The notes under the pieces are model-generated. The model did not search any database and had not been told where the DNA came from. It saw nothing but the letters and a program-made list of their open reading frames with translations. Both the position numbers and the translations under genes were made by a program. From contig NZ_JAAXPW010000003.1 in NCBI RefSeq assembly GCF_012396605.1, positions 57,849-121,848 of the forward strand: a stretch of 64,000 bases of DNA. The letters run 5' to 3'. Shown in pieces: positions 1 to 9,005 of the stretch. The stretch is from Ureibacillus thermosphaericus (lineage in GTDB: Bacteria > Bacillota > Bacilli > Bacillales_A > Planococcaceae). Each line of letters starts with the position of its first letter. The stretch's first letter is position 1.

Positions 1-176
1 TCGCTTTGTTCCTGAATTGTTTTGACAAGTTCCGGATGAGCATGACCCAATGATAATACAGCAATTCCGCTTGTAAAATCTAAATATTCTTTGCCATTTT
101 GATCTTTGACGATGGTCCCTTTCCCCTCAACAAGAGCAATGGGTCTTCTTGCGTAAGTATTAAAAAGTGCACTCAT
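1..176 (-). CDS. argD: ArgD, acetylornithine aminotransferase (N-terminal part, cut by window edge)
   Basis: Only the first 58 codons are present; the gene runs off the left edge. The visible N-terminus starts MSALFNTYARRPIALVEG and continues with a DFTSGIAVLSLGHAHPE stretch, typical of class III PLP-dependent acetylornithine aminotransferases, which convert N-acetylglutamate semialdehyde to N-acetylornithine. The catalytic lysine region is outside the window. Its ATG (174-176) overlaps the TGA of argB in an ATGA arrangement, so it is translationally coupled as the fourth gene of argC-J-B-D. The order matches the Bacillus arginine operon, which supports the assignment despite the truncation. 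Confidence 0.9.
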   Translation of the reverse strand, partial: MSALFNTYARRPIALVEGKGTIVKDQNGKEYLDFTSGIAVLSLGHAHPELVKTIQEQS

Positions 177-952
177 TTTACTAACTCCTTACTGATTATT
201 GTTGTCCCTGTTAACGTATCATCAACGATTTCTACTTTCGGGATGCCTGCTTTTAATACTCGAATCGCTCCCTCTACTTTTGGTATCATCCCCCCTGTAA
301 TTTCGCCTTCTTCAATCCACCGATAAATGAGTTCAGGTGTAACTTCTTTTTGATACTTTCCACCAATGCGAATTCCAGCTACATCTGTAACAAGCAGTAA
401 ACGTTCAGCACCTACTGCCAACGCAATTTCGCTAGCTACTGTATCACCGTTAATATTTAATCCTTGTCCTTCTTCGGAAACGCCGATGCAACTAATGACC
501 GGCACCACTTTCTTTGTGGTAAGGATATCGATAATATCTGTATTTATATGCTTTATTTCTCCCACATATCCATAAGTTTCATAGTCTAGTAATTCACACT
601 GGAGAAGATTCATATCAAATCCGTTTATACCGATTGCTTGAATGCCTGCTCGATTTAAATCGTAAACGAGTTTCGGATTCACTTGGCCAATTAAAGTCGA
701 CTGAACAACTTCCATTGCCTCTCTATTTGTTACTCGAATACCATTTATTTTATGCGATGAAACTTTCCTTTTTTCCAATTCGCGGTTAATGGCCGGACCT
801 CCGCCGTGGGTAATGATGATATCATAACCTTCTTCTTGTAATGTTTTAAAATTGGAAAAGAAGGCCTCATTTAAGCCTTCTAATGTACTTCCACCTAATT
901 TAATGACAATTCGTTTACGAACGGTAGCTTGCATTGATTTGTACATAGTCAT
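173..952 (-). CDS. argB: Acetylglutamate kinase ArgB
   Basis: Phosphorylates N-acetylglutamate with ATP, the second step of arginine synthesis in the cytosol. Amino-acid-kinase fold features are visible: the N-terminal KLGGS loop, THGGGPAIN, the NGDTVASEIA stretch and a C-terminal ITGGMIPKVEGA motif. Length (about 260 residues) is normal. The open frame extends to 976, but family proteins begin just before the KLGGS loop. Candidate starts are ATG at 952, 946 and 934; 952 is chosen because a GGGGGTG sequence lies upstream (964-970), although spacing is a little long. The start overlaps the 3' end of argJ, so the genes are coupled. Function is certain, the exact start is not. Confidence 0.93.
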   Translation of the reverse strand: MTMYKSMQATVRKRIVIKLGGSTLEGLNEAFFSNFKTLQEEGYDIIITHGGGPAINRELEKRKVSSHKINGIRVTNREAMEVVQSTLIGQVNPKLVYDLNRAGIQAIGINGFDMNLLQCELLDYETYGYVGEIKHINTDIIDILTTKKVVPVISCIGVSEEGQGLNINGDTVASEIALAVGAERLLLVTDVAGIRIGGKYQKEVTPELIYRWIEEGEITGGMIPKVEGAIRVLKAGIPKVEIVDDTLTGTTIISKELVK

Positions 953-2135
953 AAGATAAATCGCACCCCCATGCAAACCCGTGTCCTTCTCCTTGACTTA
1001 ATGAAACATAAATTTTTATTTCATTTGCCTTTAAAATTTTTATTAGTTCTTCTTCATTAAATGGAACGGGTTCACCATTTTCCACCATTTTTTTATCACC
1101 AATTTTTATCATAATTTTGTCTGGGTCAACTGTTGCTCCACTATAACCAACAGCCGCAATAATGCGTCCCCAATTGGCGTCACAACCAAATACCGCCGTT
1201 TTCACTAATGGAGAGCCTACAACCGTTTTTGCAATTTTCCGTGCTTCTTCATCTGAAACGGCCCCATCTACTTCTACCTCAATCAGTTTTGTCGCACCTT
1301 CTCCATCTCGTGCAATTGCTTTTGCCAAATCTTCTGCAACCATTTGTAAAGTTTTATAAAAATTGTTCCAGTCTGGGTGTTCCGGTGTTAATGGGTTATT
1401 CCCTGCTAAACCATTCGCCAACACCAATACCATATCGTTAGTTGAAGTATCTCCATCAACTGTAATACAGTTAAAAGTTAAATCTGTAATTTCTGATAAC
1501 GCTTTTTGTAATACATCGGATTCGATATTCGCATCTGTTGTAATAAATCCAAGCATCGTCGCCATATTTGGTTCAATCATTCCAGAACCTTTTGCTGTAC
1601 CTGAAATTACGACTTCTTTTCCATCGATAGTTGTGGAATAAGTCGTGTTTTTCATGACCGTATCTGTCGTTAAAATTGCTTGTGCAAAATCGATGCCATT
1701 TTCCAGTGTATTTCCTATCTCAATTTTTTTCACACCATCACGGATGCAATCCATCTTCAGCATCTCACCGATAACTCCAGTAGAAGAAACTCCCACTAAT
1801 TCAGGATCGATACCTAATTTTTCTGCAGCTAATTTTTGCATTTCATAAGCATCAAGCAACCCTTGTTTTCCTGTGCAAGCATTGGCATTACCAGAGTTGA
1901 CAATTACCGCCTGCATTTTTTTCGTTTCATAAACAACTTCTTTCGTTACTTTAATCGGTGCAGCTTGCACTTTGTTTGTTGTAAATACGCCTGCAACACT
2001 CGCTGGTACTTCACTATATAAAAGTGCTAAATCCTTTTTCTTATGTTTAAGTCCACAATGGATTCCAGCAGCTTTAAATCCTTTCGGTGATACAATATTT
2101 TTACTTGATAGCTTCATCTCTACTATAGATTCCAT
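915..2135 (-). CDS. argJ: Bifunctional ornithine acetyltransferase / N-acetylglutamate synthase ArgJ
   Basis: Transfers the acetyl group from N-acetylornithine to glutamate and, in the bifunctional form, also uses acetyl-CoA. The protein carries the GMIEPNMATMLGF segment in which the Thr of ATML becomes the N-terminal nucleophile after self-cleavage into alpha and beta chains, the CITVDGDTSTND motif and a C-terminal NASYRS ending. The longest frame opens at 2189, but the ATG at 2135 sits behind a GGAGGAGAAAAA ribosome site and gives a family-like N-terminus (MESIVEMKL). It lies between argC and argB, overlapping argB. No inconsistencies were seen. Confidence 0.95.
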   Translation of the reverse strand: MESIVEMKLSSKNIVSPKGFKAAGIHCGLKHKKKDLALLYSEVPASVAGVFTTNKVQAAPIKVTKEVVYETKKMQAVIVNSGNANACTGKQGLLDAYEMQKLAAEKLGIDPELVGVSSTGVIGEMLKMDCIRDGVKKIEIGNTLENGIDFAQAILTTDTVMKNTTYSTTIDGKEVVISGTAKGSGMIEPNMATMLGFITTDANIESDVLQKALSEITDLTFNCITVDGDTSTNDMVLVLANGLAGNNPLTPEHPDWNNFYKTLQMVAEDLAKAIARDGEGATKLIEVEVDGAVSDEEARKIAKTVVGSPLVKTAVFGCDANWGRIIAAVGYSGATVDPDKIMIKIGDKKMVENGEPVPFNEEELIKILKANEIKIYVSLSQGEGHGFAWGCDLSYDYVQINASYRS

Positions 2136-2166
2136 TTTTTCTCCTCCATTTCTCCCAAACACAAAA

Positions 2167-3201
2167 TTAAATAAATAATGGTACGACATTTAAACCAGTC
2201 GTTTGCGGCAGATTCATTTGAACATTCATATTTTGAATTGCCTGCCCTGCAGCCCCCTTAACTAAATTGTCAATTACACCAATGATGGTAGCCCGATTTG
2301 TCCGTTCATCTACTTTTGCAAACACATCGCAATAGTTCGAACCTTTTACTCGACTAGTTCCAATTGTATCGGCATCGGTAATCACACGAATAAACGGATG
2401 TTTTTTATACGTTTCTAGTAAACATTCCGATAAATCTTTTGTAGTTACTCCATTTGTCACCGGTGCGTAGGAAGTCGCTAAAATTCCCCTCGTCATCGGC
2501 ACTAAATGCGTATTAAATGTAATGGTTGCTTTAACGTTCGTAAACATTTCAATGGCTTGCTCTATTTCCGGAATATGTTGATGTTCATTTATCTTATAAA
2601 TTGATAAGTTTTCATTCGTTTCACTAAAATGCGTCATTTTTGTTGGTTTATTTCCAGCACCTGATACTCCACTTTTTGCGTCTATCACTAAGAAGGAAGG
2701 ATCAATTAAACCATTCTTAATTAGCGGAAGGATTGATAAGAGTACCGCAGTCGGATAACAGCCTGGATTTGCTATAAAAGCAGCCTCCTTAATGTTCTTT
2801 TCATTCCATTCTGTTAAACCATATACGCTTTTTTCTATAATTTCCGGTGGAGCCGGTTCTTTCTTATACCATTTTTCATAGTCTTGTAGATTTTTTAATC
2901 GATAATCTCCAGATAAATCGATTAATTTTGGTCCTCTTCCTACAAGCGGAGGTAAAAGTTTGCTCGTCACTCCACTAGGTGTACTTGCAAAGACAACATC
3001 ATATTTCATCAAAGTCTCATAATCTATTTTTTGTAAAGGGACATCTTGAATATTCAATAAATGACCAAATTTAGACGAAAATATAACTCCTTCTTCAGAA
3101 GAAGTAAACAAGTCCATCCGTTCTACTTCAGGATGATTATGTAAAAACCGAATCAGTTCTAATCCACCATATCCAGTAGCTCCAATGATTGCCACCTTCA
3201 T
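2167..3201 (-). CDS. argC: N-acetyl-gamma-glutamyl-phosphate reductase ArgC
   Basis: NADPH-dependent reduction of N-acetylglutamyl phosphate to the semialdehyde, third step of arginine synthesis. The N-terminal dinucleotide-binding loop reads MKVAIIGATGYGGLE and the catalytic Cys lies in ANPGCYPTA (around residue 150). About 345 residues, normal for the family. The open frame begins with a GTG at 3210 that overlaps the ribosome site itself; the ATG at 3201, six bases after AGAGGTG, fits better. First gene of the arg operon, directly downstream of a good sigma-A promoter. Confidence 0.95.
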   Translation of the reverse strand: MKVAIIGATGYGGLELIRFLHNHPEVERMDLFTSSEEGVIFSSKFGHLLNIQDVPLQKIDYETLMKYDVVFASTPSGVTSKLLPPLVGRGPKLIDLSGDYRLKNLQDYEKWYKKEPAPPEIIEKSVYGLTEWNEKNIKEAAFIANPGCYPTAVLLSILPLIKNGLIDPSFLVIDAKSGVSGAGNKPTKMTHFSETNENLSIYKINEHQHIPEIEQAIEMFTNVKATITFNTHLVPMTRGILATSYAPVTNGVTTKDLSECLLETYKKHPFIRVITDADTIGTSRVKGSNYCDVFAKVDERTNRATIIGVIDNLVKGAAGQAIQNMNVQMNLPQTTGLNVVPLFI

Positions 3202-3231
3202 CATTCTCACCTCTTCTGTAAGATAATGTAT

Positions 3232-3260
3232 AGTATAAACCTGTATAAATATAAAGTCAA
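3232..3260 (-). promoter_or_regulatory. Sigma-A promoter of argCJBD
   Basis: On the minus strand TTGACT (3255-3260) is followed after exactly 17 bases by TATACT (3232-3237), about 30 bases before the argC start. Further upstream, 3274-3288 resembles a CodY box but has three mismatches to the consensus. An ArgR/AhrC site would be expected here; AT-rich TATAAATATA-like sequence covers the spacer but I cannot define an operator by eye. Confidence 0.7.
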
Positions 3261-3297
3261 ATGTATGTTTATATATTTTCGAAAAATTCTATATAAC

Positions 3298-3342
3298 AAA
3301 AAACGAAGGATAATCATTTATTGATAAATGAATTATCCTTCG
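3298..3342 (-). terminator. Rho-independent terminator of acsA
   Basis: A stem with arms CGAAGGATAAT and ATTATCCTTCG continues through further pairing in the interior. On the minus strand it is followed by CGTTTTTTG. It lies about 65 bases downstream of the acsA stop and upstream of the arg promoter. Confidence 0.88.
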
Positions 3343-3408
3343 GTGGATGCATAAATATTACCTTGCTCAACAAATCACATGATGTGTTCTAGCAATTCAT
3401 TGAATCAA

Positions 3409-5139
3409 TTAATCATCTTCCATCGTCGATAAGTCACCCGTTGGAAGATTTAACTCCCAAGCTTTTAATACGCGGCGCATGATTTTACCGCTTCGAGTTT
3501 TCGGAAGTTTATCTTTAAATTCAATTTCCCTCGGTGCTGCATGTGCAGCTAAACCAGTTTTGACAAATTGACGAATTTCTTCTTTTAATTCTTCTGTCGG
3601 TTCAACTCCAGGTCGTAGTGCTATAAAGGCTTTAATGATTTCACCGCGAACTGGATCTGGCTTTCCTATAACACCCGCTTCAATAACATCTGGATGTTCT
3701 AGCAATTTGCTTTCTACTTCAAATGGTCCAACTCGCTCGCCAGCTGTCATAATTACATCATCGACACGACCTTGGAACCAGAAATATCCATCTTCATCTT
3801 TATATGCTGAATCTCCTGAAACATACCATTCTCCATTTAAGAAATATTGTTCATAACGCTCAGGATTTTTCCAAATGGCTCTCATCATGGCAGGCCATCC
3901 TTTTCGAATCGCTAAGTTCCCCATCGTATATGGTGGTAGCTCATTTCCTTCATCATCAACAATAGTAGCGTATACACCTGGAATTGGTTTTCCCATGGAA
4001 CCTGGTTTGATTTCCATGCTTGGATAGTTACAAATCATGTGCCCACCTGTTTCTGTCATCCACCAAGTATCGTGAATACGATGACCTAATTCACTCATAC
4101 CCCAACGAATGACTTCTGGATTTAATGGTTCTCCTACAGAAAGCACGTGTCGTAATGAAGATAAATCATATTGTTTTAACACGCTTGTACCTGCACCCAT
4201 TAACATTCTGAATGCTGTTGGTGCACTATACCAGACAGTAACACCATATTCTTCGATAGCTTCATACCATTTTTCAGGACTAAATCTTCCTCCGATGATT
4301 ACGTTTGTTACACCATTCAACCATGGACCAAAAATACCATAGGCTGTCCCTGTCACCCATCCTGGATCTGCTGTACACCAATAAATATCATCTTCATGCA
4401 AATCTAATACCCAACGAGCAGTTTGATATTGTTGAATCATTGCATTATGCACATGCAATACTCCTTTTGGTGCCCCCGTTGATCCAGATGTATAATGTAA
4501 AAGCATTCCATCTTCTCGATCTACCCAAACAATATCGAAATGACTGGATGCTTCATCTAATCTTTTATTAAAATCAACGATTTTTTCATTTTCTTCTACT
4601 TGTTCCCCAACAAGAAATACTTTTTCTAAATGTGGTAATTCATCTAACGGCACTCGATTTAATAATTCTGGAGTTGTAACAAGTGCCTTTGCTTCACTAT
4701 TTGATAATCTGTCATATACCGCTCCCTCCATAAATGCTTCAAAGAGCGGACCTACAATTACCCCCAACTTCAAAGCACCAAGCAAAGAAAAATACAATTC
4801 TGGAGATCTCGGCATAAAGATAAACAATCGATCCCCTTTTTCAAGGTTTGCATACTCTTTTAACACGTTGGCAGCCTTGTTCGTCATGCGCTTCATATCA
4901 TAGAATGAGTAGGCTTCTTTACGTTCCCCGTTATTAAAGTAAAGAGCTACTTTGTTTTTTCGATCTGATTCTGCATGACGATCGATTGCTTCGTAAGCAG
5001 CATTTAGTTTCCCCGTCGTATACCAACTAAATGCTTTCTCTACTTCCTTCCAATCGAAATTAGCATATGTTTCATCATAGTTTTTTAGATGATAATCCCC
5101 GTGAACAACTGCTAATTTCTCAGTCGTTTTCATCCCCAT
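3409..5139 (-). CDS. acsA: Acetyl-CoA synthetase AcsA
   Basis: AMP-forming acyl-CoA synthetase converting acetate, ATP and CoA into acetyl-CoA. The 576-residue protein aligns by eye along its whole length with Bacillus AcsA: P-loop-like HYTSGSTGAPKGV, the adenylate motif DTWWMTETGG, the GDSAYKDEDGYFWFQGR hinge and the C-terminal RSGKIMRR motif, whose Lys (about residue 552) is the lysine acetylated by AcuA in B. subtilis. The ATG follows AAAGGGGATATTTC. It is transcribed divergently from acuABC, which regulate it post-translationally. Confidence 0.97.
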   Translation of the reverse strand: MGMKTTEKLAVVHGDYHLKNYDETYANFDWKEVEKAFSWYTTGKLNAAYEAIDRHAESDRKNKVALYFNNGERKEAYSFYDMKRMTNKAANVLKEYANLEKGDRLFIFMPRSPELYFSLLGALKLGVIVGPLFEAFMEGAVYDRLSNSEAKALVTTPELLNRVPLDELPHLEKVFLVGEQVEENEKIVDFNKRLDEASSHFDIVWVDREDGMLLHYTSGSTGAPKGVLHVHNAMIQQYQTARWVLDLHEDDIYWCTADPGWVTGTAYGIFGPWLNGVTNVIIGGRFSPEKWYEAIEEYGVTVWYSAPTAFRMLMGAGTSVLKQYDLSSLRHVLSVGEPLNPEVIRWGMSELGHRIHDTWWMTETGGHMICNYPSMEIKPGSMGKPIPGVYATIVDDEGNELPPYTMGNLAIRKGWPAMMRAIWKNPERYEQYFLNGEWYVSGDSAYKDEDGYFWFQGRVDDVIMTAGERVGPFEVESKLLEHPDVIEAGVIGKPDPVRGEIIKAFIALRPGVEPTEELKEEIRQFVKTGLAAHAAPREIEFKDKLPKTRSGKIMRRVLKAWELNLPTGDLSTMEDD

Positions 5140-5241
5140 GAAATATCCCCTTTCTTTTTTGATATTTTACATTTTACAACGAATTATTATAATTAGCAAA
5201 ATATTTTTAACATTTAGTTAATTTGTTTATTTTTCACAAAT

Positions 5242-5261
5242 TTCTGCGTTAATGCACAGAA
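5242..5261. promoter_or_regulatory. Imperfect palindrome in the acsA-acuA divergent region
   Basis: A 20-base sequence has arms TTCTG and CAGAA plus one further matching pair. It is centred about 20 bases upstream of a TATAAT (5269-5274) that is the likely -10 of acuA. It is not a good cre match (no central CG and no TGWAA half), so any bound regulator is unknown. Confidence 0.35.
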
Positions 5262-5305
5262 TTTATCATATAATGTTAATAATAGAAAAACGGAGGTGAT
5301 GCTGA

Positions 5306-5938
5306 TTGCAACATATAAAAAATTATTACAATGCGCAGTTGAAAACGCCTCATGGCACCGTCATCGTCGAAGGGCCCATACCGCCAGAAACACTCGAACA
5401 ATATGAATTTCATGAAAATTTAACTTCTTTTCGTCCTCCTCAGGAACAAAAAAGGGCATTAATCGAGATAGCTAAATTAATAGAAGGTAGAATTATTATC
5501 GCTCGCAATGAAAATATCGTCATCGGCTATGTCACATATCTTTATCCTGATCCACTTGAGAGATGGTCAGAGGATAAGATTGAAAATATGCTAGAATTGG
5601 GAGCAATTGAAGTAATACCATCCTATCGAGGAGCTGGGGTAGGAAAAAAACTATTAGAAGTTTCCTTTATGGGAGATGAAATGGAAGATTACTTAGTTAT
5701 TACTACAGAATATTATTGGCATTGGGATTTAAAAGGCACAGGACTAAATGTATGGCAATATCGAAATATGATGGAAAATTTAATGAAAACAGTTGGCTTT
5801 GAATATTGTGCGACCGATGATCCAGAAATAACATCTCATCCAGCCAATTGTCTAATGGTTCGTATAGGCAAGCGAGTGAATCAAGAATCCATCGAACGAT
5901 TTGACAGACTTCGATTTAAATATCGATACATGTATTAA
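5306..5938 (+). CDS. acuA: Acetoin utilization protein AcuA, protein lysine acetyltransferase
   Basis: GNAT-family acetyltransferase that in B. subtilis acetylates the active-site lysine of AcsA and switches it off. The 210 residues match AcuA throughout: RPPQEQ near residue 45, GYVTYLYPDPLERWSE, the acetyl-CoA-binding stretch ELGAIEVIPSYRGAGVGKKLL, TTEYYWHWDLKG and the C-terminal RFDRLRFKYRYMY. The start is a TTG preceded by GGAGGTGATGCTGA; no in-frame ATG lies nearby. First gene of acuA-acuB-acuC, 15 bases before acuB. Confidence 0.95.
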   Translation: MQHIKNYYNAQLKTPHGTVIVEGPIPPETLEQYEFHENLTSFRPPQEQKRALIEIAKLIEGRIIIARNENIVIGYVTYLYPDPLERWSEDKIENMLELGAIEVIPSYRGAGVGKKLLEVSFMGDEMEDYLVITTEYYWHWDLKGTGLNVWQYRNMMENLMKTVGFEYCATDDPEITSHPANCLMVRIGKRVNQESIERFDRLRFKYRYMY

Positions 5939-5953
5939 TTTAGGAGGATAAGT

Positions 5954-6601
5954 ATGATTGTCGAACAAATCATGAAAAGAGATGTGTATGCGCTTACACC
6001 AAAAGATACATTAAATGATGCCCTTAAATTGATGAGAGAAAAAAGTATCCGCCACATTCCCATTGTAGATGATGAAGAAAATGTCGTTGGTCTCATTACA
6101 TCACACGACGTCAAAAATGCATTACCTTCTTGTCTTAAAGAAGAAAATAATCCGACTATTTATGATACACCTATTGAAAAATTTATGGTAAAAGATGTCA
6201 TCGTTGGTCATCCACTTGATTTTGTTGAGGATGTAGCGATTACATTTTACGAATCAAAAATTAGTTGCCTACCTATAGTTTCTGGAGGGAAGCTTGTAGG
6301 TATCGTTACATCTTCGGATTTACTGTATGCTTATATTGAATTAACAGGTGCACATCAGCCTTCATCGAAAATTGATATTCGGTTAAAAGATAAAGTTGGA
6401 ACATTAGCAGATGTCCTAACACTTATAAAAAAACATCATGCAAATGTGTTAAGCATTTTAGTATTTCCTGATACAGAAAACAATGATAGCCGCATCATTT
6501 CAATTCGCATTCGAATGATGAATCCTTTATCAATTATTACTGATTTACGAAACAACGGCTTTGAAGTATTATGGCCTAATGTGCCAGGGGTGAATCTATG
6601 A
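5954..6601 (+). CDS. acuB: AcuB, CBS-domain plus ACT-domain protein
   Basis: Small cytosolic protein with two CBS domains (about residues 1-60 and 75-135; motifs RHIPIVDDEENVVGLIT and SCLPIVSGGKLVGIVT) followed by an ACT-like ligand-binding region (about 140-215, starting IDIRLKDKVGTLADVL). CBS domains usually sense adenine nucleotides. The role within the acetoin/acetate locus is not biochemically settled. Start ATG after TAGGAGGATAAGT. Its stop overlaps the acuC start, so the two are coupled. Confidence 0.93.
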   Translation: MIVEQIMKRDVYALTPKDTLNDALKLMREKSIRHIPIVDDEENVVGLITSHDVKNALPSCLKEENNPTIYDTPIEKFMVKDVIVGHPLDFVEDVAITFYESKISCLPIVSGGKLVGIVTSSDLLYAYIELTGAHQPSSKIDIRLKDKVGTLADVLTLIKKHHANVLSILVFPDTENNDSRIISIRIRMMNPLSIITDLRNNGFEVLWPNVPGVNL

Positions 6602-7755
6602 AAAATGCAGTATTTGTATACTCACCAGAACAATTAAGCTACAAGTTTTCTGACAGCCATCCATTTAACCATAAGCGGTTACTGTTAACTATTGATTTAC
6701 TAAAAAACATTGACGCCTTATCAGATGATGATATCATTCCAGCAAGAGTAGCAACTGATGAAGAACTTGAACTGGTCCATGATCCAAAATATATCGACAT
6801 CGTAAAAAAAGCAGGACATGGCCTCATAACAGCAGAACAAGCAGAACCATACGGCATTGGAACAGAAGATACCCCGATATTTCCGAACATGCATGAAGCA
6901 AGTAGTTTGCTTGTCGGCGGTACATTGCAAGCGGTAGATTATGTAATGCAAGGAAAAAGTAAACATGCTTTAAATCTCGGTGGTGGTTTGCATCATGGTT
7001 TTCGTGGAAGAGCAAGTGGCTTTTGTATATACAACGATAGTTCGATTGCAATCCGTTACATACAAGAAAAATATCAAGCTCGCGTTCTTTATGTAGACAC
7101 AGATGCTCATCATGGTGACGGTGTACAATGGACATTTTATGATGATCCTAGCGTTTGCACATTTTCCATTCACGAGACAGGCAGATATTTATTTCCAGGT
7201 ACGGGAAATATCAGTGAAAGAGGAAATGGACAAGGTTATGGAACTTCATTTAACTTTCCTCTTGAAGCCTTTACTGAGGATAATAGTTTTTTAATGGTGT
7301 ACGAAAAAGCTTTAAGGGAAGTCATTGAATATTTTAAACCCGATGTACTTTTTACCCAAAATGGCGCAGATGCCCATTATTTTGATCCTTTAACTCATTT
7401 ATATGCCTCCATGAAAATATACCGAGAGATTCCGAAACTCGCTCATGAATTGGCTCATGAATATTGTGATGGACGATGGATTGCCGTTGGTGGCGGCGGT
7501 TATGACATGTGGCGAGTTGTGCCACGGGCATGGTCACTGATTTGGCTAGAGATGAATGATTACCCCATTCCAACAGGAAAACTGCCTGAAGATTGGTTAA
7601 ACAAATGGCAAAAAGAGGCGCCGGTGCCGCTCATTCCAACGTGGGAAGACCCAAATCCATTATTTGAACCGATTCCAAGGAAAGCAGAAATAGAAGAAAA
7701 AAATGCACAAATGCTCATAAAAGCATTAAATATCATCAGAAGTGAGAAAAAATAG
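6598..7755 (+). CDS. acuC: AcuC, class I histone-deacetylase-like protein deacetylase
   Basis: Zinc-dependent deacetylase that reactivates acetylated AcsA in B. subtilis. The HDAC landmarks are intact: GGGLHHGFRGRASGF with the catalytic His pair, VDTDAHHGDGVQ with Asp/His zinc ligands, QNGADAHYFDPL with the third zinc ligand, and GGGGYDMWRV with the catalytic Tyr. The 385 residues equal the usual length. ATGA overlap with acuB and a terminator just downstream close the operon. All catalytic residues look functional. Confidence 0.96.
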   Translation: MKNAVFVYSPEQLSYKFSDSHPFNHKRLLLTIDLLKNIDALSDDDIIPARVATDEELELVHDPKYIDIVKKAGHGLITAEQAEPYGIGTEDTPIFPNMHEASSLLVGGTLQAVDYVMQGKSKHALNLGGGLHHGFRGRASGFCIYNDSSIAIRYIQEKYQARVLYVDTDAHHGDGVQWTFYDDPSVCTFSIHETGRYLFPGTGNISERGNGQGYGTSFNFPLEAFTEDNSFLMVYEKALREVIEYFKPDVLFTQNGADAHYFDPLTHLYASMKIYREIPKLAHELAHEYCDGRWIAVGGGGYDMWRVVPRAWSLIWLEMNDYPIPTGKLPEDWLNKWQKEAPVPLIPTWEDPNPLFEPIPRKAEIEEKNAQMLIKALNIIRSEKK

Positions 7756-7770
7756 CATTCATATAAGAAA

Positions 7771-7814
7771 AAGTGTAGACAAAATCATTTGAGACTTTGT
7801 CTACACTCTTTTAT
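7771..7814. terminator. Bidirectional terminator between acuC and ccpA
   Basis: Stem AGTGTAGACAAA paired with TTTGTCTACACT, followed by CTTTTATTTTTTT on the plus strand and by a T-rich run on the minus strand. It serves the convergent acuC and ccpA genes; the ccpA stop codon lies at its edge. Confidence 0.88.
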
Positions 7815-8824
7815 TTTTTTGATTTTTCTTTCACTGAATCACGTTTTTCAATTCGATAAGGCAAAATAACATTTTGATCTTCTACTTTTTCTTTATTCAA
7901 GAATTTCGTTAATAATCTCATTGATACTGCACCGATTTCATATAAAGGTAATGCCACACTTGTTAATTGTGGTCTTACCATACGAGCTAATTTCGAATTT
8001 TCAAAACTAATGACCTCAATATCTTCCGGTACTTTTATACCGTGATCTTGTGCAGCATGAATAATTCCAATTGCTAATTCATCACTTCCAGCAAAATAGG
8101 CAGTCGGCGGATTTTCGATTTGGTTTAACTCTTTCCATGCTTCCACTCCACCGTCATACGTGCTGTCTTCAGCAACAATTAACGATTCATCCACATCTAA
8201 TCCAGCATCTTTCAATGCTTTTTTATAAGCTTCTAGCTTATATTTGACGTTGATTGTATAACTTAACGGTCCGCTAACGAATGCAATACGTTTATGTCCA
8301 TTCGTAATTAACATATTTACCGCTTCATAAGTTGCTTGGAAATAATCGATATTAACTGAAGGTAACTTTTGAGATTCATCAATTGAACCTGCAAGAACAA
8401 TCGGTACAGGGGAATTTTCCATTGACTGAAGTAATTTCGGTGTAACTGCGTCGCTCATCATTACAATTCCATCAACTTGTTTTCCTAACATTGTGTCAAG
8501 CAGTGACAACTCTTTGTCTTCATTTTGGTCAGAGTTGGCCAAAATAATATTGTAGCGATACATCGTTGCAATATCTTCAATCCCTCGAGCTGCTTCAGCA
8601 TATATATTGTTTGAAATATCAGGTATAATAACTCCTACTGTTGTAGTTTTTTTGCTCGCAAGTCCCCTTGCTACCGCATTAGGACGATATTCAAGACGTT
8701 CAATCACTTCAAGCACTTTTTTACGAGTAGAAGGCTTAACATTTTGATTACCATTTACTACTCGTGACACTGTTGCCATTGAAACATTCGCTTCCCGTGC
8801 AACATCATAAATTGTAACAGTCAA
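7811..8824 (-). CDS. ccpA: Catabolite control protein CcpA
   Basis: LacI/GalR-family master regulator of carbon catabolite repression, acting with HPr-Ser-P at cre sites. The helix-turn-helix ([20 protein letters not shown], residues about 4-23) and hinge ([14 protein letters not shown]) are almost identical to Bacillus CcpA, and the effector domain carries [20 protein letters not shown] and [10 protein letters not shown]. The open frame extends to 8908, but the ATG there and at 8845 would place the AAAGGAGGG ribosome site inside the gene; the TTG at 8824, seven bases after it, gives a family-like N-terminus. It sits next to the acu operon, as in B. subtilis. Confidence 0.96.
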   Translation of the reverse strand: MTVTIYDVAREANVSMATVSRVVNGNQNVKPSTRKKVLEVIERLEYRPNAVARGLASKKTTTVGVIIPDISNNIYAEAARGIEDIATMYRYNIILANSDQNEDKELSLLDTMLGKQVDGIVMMSDAVTPKLLQSMENSPVPIVLAGSIDESQKLPSVNIDYFQATYEAVNMLITNGHKRIAFVSGPLSYTINVKYKLEAYKKALKDAGLDVDESLIVAEDSTYDGGVEAWKELNQIENPPTAYFAGSDELAIGIIHAAQDHGIKVPEDIEVISFENSKLARMVRPQLTSVALPLYEIGAVSMRLLTKFLNKEKVEDQNVILPYRIEKRDSVKEKSKK

Positions 8825-8860
8825 AGGTTTTCCCTCCTTTTTCATTTTATTATTGTCTTC

Positions 8861-8890
8861 ATAATACGATATTTTGCTTAATTTTTTCAA
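8861..8890 (-). promoter_or_regulatory. Probable promoter of ccpA
   Basis: Minus-strand TTGAAA (8885-8890), 18-base spacer, TATTAT (8861-8866), about 35 bases before the ribosome site. With the aroA terminator just upstream, ccpA appears to be its own transcription unit. Confidence 0.6.
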
Positions 8891-8965
8891 TACAAAGCAA
8901 AAGTTCAAAAAAATATAATATTTTAGATATAATACTAGTAAATTATCACCAAATATTCGAGTAAG

Positions 8966-8997
8966 AAAAAACTACCCAATCTTAGTGATTGGATAGT
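8966..8997 (-). terminator. Terminator of aroA
   Basis: Arms ACTATCCAATC and GATTGGGTAGT with an ACTAA loop, followed on the minus strand by TTTTTTC. It lies 9 bases after the aroA stop. Confidence 0.88.
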
Positions 8998-9005
8998 ATA
9001 AAACA

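Noticed and set aside
5140..5305. cre site between acsA and acuA
   Set aside because: No sequence with the central CG and flanking TGWAA/NWCA halves could be found by eye.
8824..8908. N-terminal extension of CcpA to the ATG at 8908
   Set aside because: It would swallow the AAAGGAGGG site; the TTG start gives the conserved N-terminus.
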